Origin: Mytilus californianus | Lineage: Eukaryota; Mollusca; Bivalvia; Mytilida; Mytilidae | Length of the DNA: 64,000 bases | Assembly: GCF_021869535.1 (NCBI RefSeq) | Contig: NW_026262679.1 | Span: forward strand, 43,446,426-43,510,425 | Reading direction: 5' to 3' | Shown: in pieces, positions 13,401 to 25,400 of the stretch | Numbering within the stretch: position 1 is the first letter of the stretch | Layout: each line of letters begins with the position of its first letter | Translations under genes and position numbers: made by a program | The notes under the pieces: model-generated | What the model was told of the DNA's origin: nothing | The model's input: the letters and a program-made list of their open reading frames with translations, nothing else | Database searches by the model: none

Positions 13401-16400
13401 TTGATACAGGACTGAATTTGGATTGTGATTAAATATTTGACACAGCATAGGTTTCTGACACAGAATGAATGTAGTCTAAGAACTTAAAAAATTTTAATTT
13501 ACCTATTCAAACCATATCATTATTATTTGCTTTTATATATAAATCAGAAATAACCAATTTAAAATGGAAAATTTTAAAGAAAAAAAAGGAAAAAAAAATC
13601 CCCCCCCCCCCCCCAAATTTTTTGAACCCCCTTATGATTCATCACCCCCAAACTCAATCCCAGCCTTCCCTTTGTGGTATGGTATCTTGCAGTACAATTT
13701 CCATCTTCGCTAGCCAAGGGTTACGATCCAGTCCCCTCCTCTCCACCCTTGGCTGATTGAGATAGAATTTCGGAAGCACAAGGTAATGATTTTCATTGGT
13801 TGCAGTCGAAACTCGCTGCATCCAATCAAAAAGCGCCTATAACATGATCACGTGTAAATGTAGAAAGTGTATGTAAACAATTGCCAAGTGCTTATTGTGC
13901 AACAAGTCTTTACATCCCTAAACATATGACTATATTTAGTGACAATTTGAATGTTTTTAATCAACTAATAGAAGTTCCTGTGTATGTTTCTTGCACAAAT
14001 GTATGAATGTCAACGTATATTTTCTATTCCTGCTTTACCAAGTGTGTAGAATCTAGACGCTACCATGTTTTTACCTCCAAATTGAAGAGTTCAAGTGCTA
14101 CCATTGGTCAAGAATAATGTATTCGGAATGGGAATGGCTTTAATCTACCAATAGATGGCGCAACATTGTTATCACAAATGTTGGCTTAATCTGCCAAGGG
14201 TGGAGAGGAGGGACTGCATCGTAACCCTTGGCTAGCGAAGATGTACCATTTCAGAGAGATCCATACACTTGAACACAAGTTATTGTCTGGAAACTAGAAA
14301 AATGTTTGTTTTTTGGCCCCTTTTTAGCCTCAAATTCCTAAACGTTTAGGACAATCCCCAAACTAAAACCCAGCTTTCCCTTTGTGATATGGAACCGGAA
14401 TGGGCATGGCTTTAATCTACCGATAGATGGCGCAACATTGTTATCACAAATGTTGGCTTAATCTGCCAAGGGTGGAGAGGAGGGGACTGCATCGTAACCC
14501 TTGGCTAGCGAAGATGTACCATTTCAGAGAGATCCATACACTTGAACACAAGTTATTGTCTGGAAACTAGAAAAATGCTTGTTTTTTGGCCCCTTTTTGG
14601 CCTCAAATTCCTAAACGTTTAGGACAATTACCCCCAAACTCAAACCCAGCTTTCCCTTTGTGATATGGAACCTTGTTGTACAATTTCATAAAGATCCATA
14701 CACTTACACACAAGTTATTGTCCTGAAACTTGAAAAATGCTTGTTTTTTCCCCCTTTTTGGCCCCTAATTCTTAAAATTTTGAGGAAATTACCCCCAAAA
14801 TCAATCCCAGCCTTCCCTTTGTGGTATGATATCTTGCAGTACAATTTCATAGAGATCCATACACTTGAACACAAGTTATTGTCTGGAAACTAGAAAAATG
14901 CTTAATTTTGGCCCCTTTTTGGCCTCTTATTCCTAAACGTTTTGGGCAATTACCCCCAAACTCAATTCCAGCTTTCCCTTTGCGATATGGAACATAGAGT
15001 ACAATTTCAGAAAGATCCATACACTTACACACAAGTTATTGTCATGAAACTAGAAAAATGCTTGTTTTTTGCCCCTTTTTTGGCCCCTTATTCCTAAAAT
15101 TTTGAGGCAATTACCCCCAAAATCAATCCCAGCATTCCCTTTGTGATATGGAACCTTGTGGTACAATGTCAGAGAGATCCATACACTAACAAACAAGTTA
15201 TGTCTGGAAGTTACAAAAATGCTTATTTTTGGCCCTTAATTCCTTAACTGTTGGTACCTTAACCCCCAAAATCAATCCCCACCTTCCTTTTGTGGTATTG
15301 AACCTTATGGTAAAATTTCATAGAGATCCATTCACTTAAACTAAAGTTAGAGTGCGAAAACCAATGTGTCTTCGGACGACGATGACGATGCCGACGTCAT
15401 ACCAATATACGACCGCAATTTTTGCGGTCGTATAAAAACTAATATAGATCTGCAACTTATCTAGCAATGTAATGTAATGAAATATATCCTTTAATTAAAA
15501 TTGATTATTATCTAATGAAAGGAGTTCACTTCATCAAAAAAAAATTATATATATATAGCATTCAGAAAATTAGTTTATACAGAATAACAAACAAACCTGC
15601 CACAAAATTCATCAAACAATTTACCAAAGAAAAGAAAAAAAAAATCAAAAATGTCATTTATCATTCATACAATGTCTTTTAAAAATCTTTTAAAAAATCA
15701 GTTATTTCCCTTTGAACAGAATGGAGTAATTAATAAGAATGTCATCAAAAATTGAATTCTTGGGAAAGGCCTATAACTCAACAAAGAGAAATGCTTAAAT
15801 GGTGAAAATTGAAGTTGACCTTCATTTAGTCACAGGAAACAACATATCTAAATTTGAAAATATTTCGTCAAAGCGTTTTCATGTTAATGAACGGACACTG
15901 TTTGGCAGCCGTCCGCCTGCCCGCCTGATCTTTAAAAAATCCAGTTAAAAACTGAAAAATTTCCTTAAAATTACCAATCTAGTGGCAGCAACCCAACAAT
16001 GGGTTGTTAGATTCATCTGAAAATTTCAGGACTGATAGAACTTGACCTAATGAACATTTTTACTCCATGTCAGATAGTTCCAAATGCTTTAGTTTTTGAG
16101 ATACAAGCCAAAAACTGCATTTTACCCCTATGTTCTATTTTTAGCCATGGTGGCCATGTTTTTAGACGAAACAAAAAATAAAACACACACTTTATTCTAG
16201 ACACCCTAAGGATCATTCAGCTTAAGTTTGGTTGGAATTGGTTATGTAGTTTCAGAGAAGAAGATGTTTGAAATAGTTTACACAAGACGGACGACGACAG
16301 ACAACAAGTGATGGCAAAAGTAAACAGTATAGGACTTAGTGCAGTGGTAAATTCCCCCCAAAAAGACTAAATATTCATAAGTCATGAACATTTCAATTAA

Positions 16401-19400
16401 CTTACAATCAATATGTATGGCAAGCTTCTTTTTTTTGTGAAAACAGCTACTGGTCTAATATTTAAGGTAAAAAAAACAGAAAACAGAAAATTTCAAAAAC
16501 AAATGTTCTTTCATTAAGAAACTTACTTGCAAATCTGTAGCATAGAATTCCCTTCTAACTTAATCATTGGTTCCATACATTTTGACAATTCAACCATGTC
16601 ACATTTACTTTCTGTCAATAAAAAAAATATATTATTGATTTATATCAAGTTGGGCATATTCATCTCTGGTGTAGTGTTCTCTAAAGTAATGGTCAAATTA
16701 AGGATTAAAATGCTCAAGATGTGAATAAATGGAGATTTGAGGTTAATATCCCTTACACAGAAACCCAATGAAACAAAAGTGCTATAAGAGTTCATTTCTA
16801 AAAATAAAGAATTTGAGAAAAAACTAAGTATAAGTTAGGACAGGGGGAAAAGCTAGTTATTAAATATTGTATTGAGTATAATATAGTCTTTATCGTCAAT
16901 TTAAACATTTTTCCTTTGATCTTACTGCCTCATATATTTAAGATCAATGACAGGACTTGATACTTGAAAATATTAGGCAATGACGTCATGTATCAGTGCT
17001 GCAACGTCACATGCTCAAGCCCATCCGCAGCATTTTATCAATGAAATGCATGTGACTTTATTCATACAATCGAACAACTATCCCAACATAATGGCATTTA
17101 ATTTTGATACACATTTTATCAGTTGAATATCAGCTCCCCCTTGAGGGCACACTTGATATTCTTGCTGATAAAGTCAGTATCAAAAACAAAAATGTCTTTA
17201 TTCTATATGTATCCGCAGCCTAGCTGTTATTGAAAATGACAGAATGCAAAACTCAAAAAAGATAATTTTTGTGAATGCTCTTAAGGGCATACAATACATT
17301 TACAGGGAAGGTAATGACATTGCTATATAATGTTATTTTTTGCGTCGTCAAACTGCAACTTGAAAACGAGTACATGGATCCCTCTTTAAAATGACAAATG
17401 ACTTGATACTATATAAAGTTTTTATTTGTTCCAAATTTTAAGAAAAAGTCACTGACAAGTTTTAAAAAGTTATTTACATATGCAGCAAAAAATGCCATTT
17501 TTTTCTAAAATCATAAAATTTTAATAAACATGAAGTATTTTCAAAGAACGGTTTTACAAATTAAGTGTAAACTTTTGTAAAGAAGATATTTCAAATCATT
17601 TTACAATAAAATACTCCGCTGGGCTCAGCTTGATATGACCGCAGAGGTAATACCCTGAACAGCTGGGGCAAGTATTGACACAACATTCAAGCTTGATACA
17701 GCACTGAATTTGGATTGTGATTAAATATCTGACACAGTATAGGTTTCTGACACAGAATGAATGTGGTCCAAGAACTTAAATTTTTTTAATTTACCTATTC
17801 AAACCATATCATTATTATTTGCTTTTATATATAAATCAGAAATAACCAATTTAAAATGGAAAATTTTAAAGAAAAAAAAAGGGAAAAAAAATCTCCCCCC
17901 CCCCCCTCCAAATTTTTTGAACCCCCTTATGATTTGGCCCCAAATTCCTAAACGTTTAGGGCAATTACCCCCAAACTCAAACCCAGCTTTCCCTTTGTGA
18001 TATGGAACCGTGCATTACAATTTCATAAAGATCCATACACTTACACACAAGTTATTGTCCTGAAACTAGAAAAATGCTTGTTTTTTTGCCCCTTTTTGGC
18101 CCCTCATTCCTAAAATTTTTAGGCAATTACCCCCAAAATCAATCCCAGCCTTCCCTTTGTGGTATGGTACCTTGCAGTACAATTTCAGAGAGATCCATAC
18201 ACTTGAACACAAGTTATTGTCTCGAAACTGTAAATGCTTGTTTTTTGGCCCCTTTTTGACCCCAAATTCCTAAACGTTTAGGGCAATTACCCCCAAACTC
18301 AAACCAAGCTTTCCCTTTGTGATATGGAACCTTGTAGTACAATTTCATAAAGATCCATACACTTACACACAAGTAATTGTCCTGAAACTAGAAAAATGCT
18401 TGTGTTTTTGCCCCTTTTTTGCCCCTTATTCCTAAAATTTTGATGCAATTACCCCCAAAATCAATCCCAGCCTTCCCTTTGTGGTATGGTAACTTGCAGT
18501 ACAATTTCAGAGAGATCCATACACTTGAACACAAGTTATTGTCTGGAAACTAGAAATGCTTGTTTTTTGGCCCCTTTTTGACCCCAAATTCCTAAACGTT
18601 TAGGGCAAATACCACCAAACTCAAACCCAGCTTTCCCTTTGTGATATGGAACCTTGTAGTACAATTTCATAAAGATCCATACACTTACACACAAGTTATT
18701 GTCCTGAAACTAGAAAAATGCTAATGTTTTGCCCCTTTTTTGCCCCTTATTCTAAAATTTTGAGGCAATTACCCCCAAAATCAATCCCAGCCTTCCCTTT
18801 GTGGTATGGAACCTTGCAGTACAATTTCAGAGAGATCCATACACTTGAACACAAGTTATTGTCTGGAAACTAGAAAAATGCTTATTTTAGGCCCCTTATT
18901 CCTTAAGGTTTTGGGCATATACCCCCAAACTCAATTCCAGCTTTCCCTTTGTGATATGGAACCTTGTAGTACAATTTCATAAAAATCCATATTCTTACAC
19001 ACAAGTTTTTGTCATGAAACTAGAAAAATGCTTGTTTTTTGCCCCCTTTTTGCCCCTTATTCCTAAATGTTTTGGGCAATTACCCCCAAAATCAATCCCA
19101 GCATTCCCTTTGTGATATGGAACCTTGTGGTACAATGTCAGAGAGATCCATACACTAACACACAAGTTATGTCTGGAAGTTACAAAAATGCTACCATAAC
19201 CCCCAAAATCAATCCCAACCTTCCTTTTTTGGTATTGAACCTTATGGTAAAAATTTCATAAAGATCCATTCACTTAAACTAAAGTTAGAGTGCGAAAACC
19301 AATGTGTCTTCAGACGACGATGACGCCAAACGTCATACCAATATACGACAAAAATCTGCATGTGTTTATCTTTTGAAACAAAAAATATAAGTATGTCTGT

Positions 19401-22400
19401 CCAAAGGATAGAAATGTGCAAGAAACCGAAATTTTTAGTAAATGTCTAAAATTTCGACCCCATTTATCTCTAAATTTAGCACATGAAGGTATATTTTCTA
19501 TTACATATTTGAATTAACTAAGTGAAAAATAACTGGTATGCAAATTTTCGTAAAAAAATCTGTGGGATCAAAACTGTATTGTATGCTCTTAAAGCACTAT
19601 AACTGTTGTTTATCAATCAGTCGAGTGGCATGAGCAGTTCATCTACAGGGACAAATAGGCTGTCAACACTGAGGTTATGGGTTTAAACACCATTTTTGCA
19701 AGGTGTGTTCGACTACAATATTTCTTAATTGACCAAGATTGCAAGTTTTTCTCGCCGAGGTCAGTGTTTCTCTCCTGGTACTCCAACTTTCTCCATATAA
19801 AAATACTGTCCATCATGACATAGCCAAGTGTGCTGAAAGTGGGGGTTGTTGAACTGCTGACAAAATATGAAATCATTCTCCTCAATAGAATTGTGGGGAA
19901 TTATGTGACAAAAAAAAATGTTTTATCTAACATATTGAAAGTTTCAAAGTGTCAGCAATCAGGAAGCAGGTATCTGTCAGAGCTAAAATCCCAGACATGT
20001 TACAACTCATTGCTGTCAAGCTACACGCAAAATCAGAAGTACTTCTGTTCTGACAGTAGTTTCTTTGAAAAATGCGACAAAAATATTTGCTTGACAAGCG
20101 CAAGAAATAGACAGACAGACAGACAGACAGACAGACCAAGTGATTGCAACATAGCCCCCAATCCTAGAATGGAGGTATAATTACAATATTCTCACAATAA
20201 ATATAAGTACTTCATGAATAATTTATATTTTCCAGTGTAGCTAGTATGACAAAACTGAGTAATAATATTAGCAACGCATGGATGATGCGAAAATATATAC
20301 ACAATCTAAAACAAAACCAACTTACTACACATAGAATTGTACATATCCTTTAGAGATGCTAAACTGGTGAGCTGTCCCTTACAGCTGGTACGATAAGGCT
20401 TGATACATACTTCCATGGTTTCATACACCCTAAACAAATAAACAAATACATTTTAATCATTTATAATAAAATGCTTTGCTGAGCGCAGCCTGATACGACC
20501 GCTGAGGTCGAACCCTGAACAGTTGGTGCAAGTTTGGACCAAGGCTTCCAAAACGGTCATATGTTCCGGACATTTGTATAATGTCCGGTAAAAGTTCAGC
20601 TGGGCAAAGCATGAAACGGTCATCTACTTTTTAGTTTTCAAGGCTTTCTTAAGAGACGGTCATTTTAACATAATTCACGATCTTTTTGACCCAACCTTTT
20701 GCCTTTAACAGCCACACATTTCCGGTCATAAAAGTGACATGATCAATAAGTACTATCAAAACAACCCCTACTTTTAATACTTTCTCATTTTAATCAAGGC
20801 TAATTAGTTGTCGAACAGCTGAAACTTTCCTCTTCAGGTGACAGGTAAACTATTTGGAACCGGACATTGATCGGTCTATTCAAAGTTATTTTCTTATATT
20901 TCAGCGGTTTGCATCTAATTAATTTAGTCAAAAAGATTTAAATTATCAGAAATATGTTTACAAATATGATTTGATGAAAAAATTAAAAAGGTGAAAATGA
21001 AAAATCGTCATAACCAAGTTGTTTGAACCAGAGACGTCTCTGTTTGAACTAGTACATGTGTGTGCACATGTGTGCAGGTGTGTGCAGGTGTGAAATTTAA
21101 TTATGCATTCTAATTTCTTCAAAAAATGCTTAAATTGTCATTGATACCTTTATCTCACGTTTATTTCGAATATTTTCTTGAAGAAATAACGTAGAAAGAG
21201 CTACTTACACTCATTCATGCTTTGCAAACGTACACAGAATTTATGCATCCATCTCTGGTCCATGTTTTACCATTGTCAAGATAACATCCAGTATTAGATT
21301 TAAAAACGAAAGTAAAGTTTTTGACAACGTTATTTTACACAAATAAAGAGTCTAAGGCAGATATAAGTACGCTGATGTTGCACACTTCGAATGATGCACT
21401 GTCAATTTAACAGTTTACGTCAGAGCCAGGATTTTGAATCAAAGAAAGTTTAATATCATTTTTTTTTTAATGTCAATCATTGGGATGGCCAACTCGGCAA
21501 CTGATTACCATAATTGCCTTTTGTTTATTTTGTCTTAAGGGATTAAAATCGGGATAATATATAAAATGTCCGGCTGGCTAAAAATAATTTTGGAAGCCCT
21601 GGTTTGGACACAATATTCAAGCTTGATACTGTCTGAATTTGGATTGTGATCAAATTTTTTACATAATATAGGTTTCTGACACAAAATAAATGTCGTGAAA
21701 AATCTTAAAAATTTGAAATGGGTTGAAATATTTGTATTAATTTTCAATTGAAGATTTCTTGCAATTGCACAATACTGTGCAATTGGATATTTCTTGCTAT
21801 TGCGAAATACTATGCAATTGAAGATTTCTGGCTATTGGGCACTATTGTGCTATTGTGCAATACCATGCAATTGGATATTTCTTGCTATTCTGCAATACTA
21901 TGCAATTGAAGATTTCTGGCTATTGGGCACTATTGTGCTATTGTGCAATACAATGTACTATGCAATTGGATATTTCTTGCTATTCTGCAATACTGTGCAA
22001 TTGAAGATTTCTTGCTATTGCGCAATACTGTGCAATTGAAAATTTATTGCTATTGCGCTATACTGTGCAATTGAAGATTTCTTGCTATTGTGCAATATTA
22101 TGCTATTGCGCAATACTATGCAATAGAAGATTTCTTGCTGTTGCACAATACTATGCAATTGAAGATTTCCTGCTATTGCGCAATAGTGTGCTGTTGCACA
22201 ATACTTCATATAATAATTTACACATCCTGTTTCGTGTGCATCTCCTGCCATATCAGTATATTTTGCTTTTTAATATAAATCAGAAATAATAAATGCAAAA
22301 ATGGACAATTTTAAGGAAAAAAAACCCCAAAAATTATGATAAAAAATCCCCCCCTAATATTTTTTACCCCTCTTTTAGTAATTACCCCCAAACTCAATCC

Positions 22401-25400
22401 CAGCTTTCACTTTGTGGTATGGAACCTTGCAGTACAATTTCAGAAAGATCCATACACTTAAACACTAGTTATTGTCTGGAAACTAGAAAAATTCTTGTTT
22501 TTTACCCCTTTTTGGTCCCCAATTCCTGAGCGTTTGGGGCAATTACCCCCAAACTCAATCCCAGCCTTCCATTTGTGGTATGGTACCTTGCATTACAATT
22601 TCAGAGAGATCCATACACATAAACACAAGTTATTGTCTGGAAACTAGAAAAATGCTTGTTTTTGTCCCCTTATTCCAGAACATTTAGGGCAATTACCCCC
22701 AAACTCAATCCCAGCCTTCCTTTTGTGATATGGAACACTGTGGTACAATTTCAGAAAGATCCATACACTTACACTCAAGTTATTGTCCGGAAACAACAAA
22801 AAAGCTTGTTTTTGGCCCCCAATTCCTAAACTGTTGGTAGCCATAACCCCCTAAATCAATTCCAACCTTCCCTTTGTGGTATTGAACCTTCTGGTAAAAT
22901 TTCATAGAGATCCATTCACTTGAACTAAAGTTATTGTCCGGAAACCAAATTTGTCTTCGGACGACGATGCAGACGACATCATACCAATATACGAGGCAAA
23001 AAATTTTTTTTTGTGGTCGTATAAAAATATACCATCATCTACCGCTTGTCTCTTAGATTCTGCATTTGCTGCTCCTAGTGATTTCAACCTCAGATAACAA
23101 GGCTGACAAGTCGTTAGGTAGTTGCAAAAGTTGACGGATTGAATGGAAACCCTTACGGTAGTAGACCTTTACAAGGGACAGAACTCTTAAAAACAATTGT
23201 GTATTAGTGTCAGATGTATACTCTAAGTTTCTGATTAATAAAAGTTATTCAAATTTTGTATCATATGATATGCCTTAAAATCATTGATAAAACGAACTAT
23301 TACATATGCATCACCAATATATAAGATTTATCTCCCATAGTCCTGGTCTAACATGCAATAACAATTTTGAAAGTTCAAAATTTTTTTTCTCAGTTTCTTA
23401 ACAATATACCATCTATAGAGAAAATGAAGTCCATGTAGGCACTTTTCTTCCCAGTCATTTCTAGCAGATATTCAGGTTAAAGAGCATAAAAAGAAGGTCA
23501 AAAGGTTCATGGTATTGGACCTGAATTTTTTTCTTCATCTTGTCATTGCTACAAAAGACATCTCATTTGTTCACACATGTATTAGGTATGGAAACACTGT
23601 ATCCTCCTTCGATTTGTTTGTATACAAATCTAGTCCATGGTGTGCATAGTGTAATTCTTGCAAATTTTTTTCATACACCTAATCCAGATGTATTTCTGAC
23701 ATTTAAGTTGCTTTCGTCTACATCAATTGTTCTCTTGCGGATAGTTGTCTCATTGCAATCATACCACATTTTATTCTTATGTTTATAACAATTAACCTCC
23801 AAAATCTGGATATGATTACCTTCTGATTTCAGCATATTTACAAGTAATAATGTGCCCAAGCATTTAAACTGTTAACTATAGGTAAAGCCTGCTTACATGT
23901 TTAACCCACAACATTCTCTATGTGCCTTGTCCCACGTCAGGATCTTGTAATTCAGTGGTTGTCATTTGCTGCTGTTAATCATACTTGTTTTTCCTTTATT
24001 GTTTTGTACATTAATCAGGCTGTTAGTTTTCTCGATTGATTGTTTTACATACATCATTTCAAGGCCTTTCTTTATAACTTGTTCTGCGGTATGGGTCTAG
24101 CTCATGCTCAGTGCTGAAGGCTGTATGTGACCTATAGTTGCTAACTTCTCCTTCATTTGGTCTCTGGAGGAGAGTTGAATCATTAGCAATCATACCTCAT
24201 CTTTTTACATTAATTTACACTTACTGGCACATCTCTTTAACATTTCCTGGATTGATTCGAGCGACTGGCATCATACAAGTCTGTACAGCCATCATATCAC
24301 ATGAACGATGTAGCTCTATAAAAAAGATGAAAAAACAGCTGAAATACTTGGAAAAAATGTGTTTATTAGCCTTTTACATCTATTAATGGGCACTGCTAAA
24401 AGGAATGAATTAACCTTGTAAATTACAAAAGTTCATTTAAACATTTAGGGGGGGGGGGGGGGGGGAGGGGGCACACTGGATATCAATAATCTAAAATTCA
24501 AACTGATCATGTGCAAGGTAGATCTCCAGAACACCTACTGGGTATCTATAATTTGATACCCAGTAAATATCTGTTTGATTATATGTAATATATCTAAAGG
24601 ATGCCTTCTTTTTATGTGTTTGCAGCAGAACTCATTTCTTGCATGAGCGAAATTGGTTGTCCTGTCCAGATATCACATACAATATTATCTGAAAACTAAA
24701 AAAGAACTATATTAAATTGCAATCAAATTCACTTTAGTAATTTTTATCTATATTTCTGTACCCATGCAAAATAGCTATGCATCTTTCAACATTTATTACA
24801 TACACAAGATTCTATTTTTAAATTTTGGATATAAATGCTAAAAAGATAAACATATTACTAACTTTTATTTTTCTATCAGTTTATTGCTGATCTAAAAAGG
24901 TAACTAAGTTAAAACCTATATTCTATAAATTCAATAAACAGCTGCGGCAAGAGCGCATGATACGCCCTCATTGTGCATATTGAAATTGTAGCAAGTATAA
25001 AATAGGATATTTCGAAGGCATCTAATCATGTGTTCACATCTGCCATCAATAATGTCAAGTTTCCACTGTATCAATCAAAGCCAACTCAAGTTATGGTACA
25101 ATATGTGAAAAATTTACTAAAATCTGACAATTGAAGTCCCATAACTCTGAAGCAACAAACCAGAATATTTGATTTGATTTTACACCTCACCATATCAGTA
25201 ACTAATGAAGCATAACAAATTGAAGGGTGTTTTAGATCATAGTCACATACAAAAAGACATCAAATAGTGATGTAGTTTCATCTGCAGAATTTAACTGCCT
25301 GTTCAAACCTAAAAGACATAAATTCAATATAATTGTATCAATTCCTCCAAAAAGATAACTTACCATATAAGTTGATACTTTCTTCTGCTTTTCCTAGATG

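Larger units (their letters stand above)
13316..15437 (+). mobile_element. R1 element, complete copy C with nested MITE
   Basis: Head AAAATGCTCCGCTGGGCG at the left; core of many ~165-bp monomers; ends GACCGCAATTTTTGCGGTCGT then ATAAAA. Interrupted by the MITE at 13702-14243. Confidence 0.82.
20466..23029 (+). mobile_element. R1 element, copy E, carrying a nested hAT MITE and a 35-bp array
   Basis: Head AAAATGCTTTGCTGAGCGC at 20466, interrupted at 20540-21601 by element X, resuming GTTTGGACACAATATTC; then a tandem array (21765-22210), ~165-bp monomers (22380-22900) and 3' end ATACCAATATACGAGGC ... GTGGTCGTATAAAA. Confidence 0.85.

Noticed and set aside
19830-20180. 116-codon plus-strand frame with Cys and TDRQTDRQ run
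   Set aside because: Frame runs through a microsatellite-bearing repeat; amino-acid run is the (AGAC)n repeat in translation.
23032-23090. Possible exon reading QLKSLGAANAESKRQAVDD, phase 2 to 1
   Set aside because: It could follow a1, but then b1 (which needs phase 2) would not join. a1 to b1 directly gives a perfect match to a2 to b2. No cysteines; donor lies in an R1 tail.
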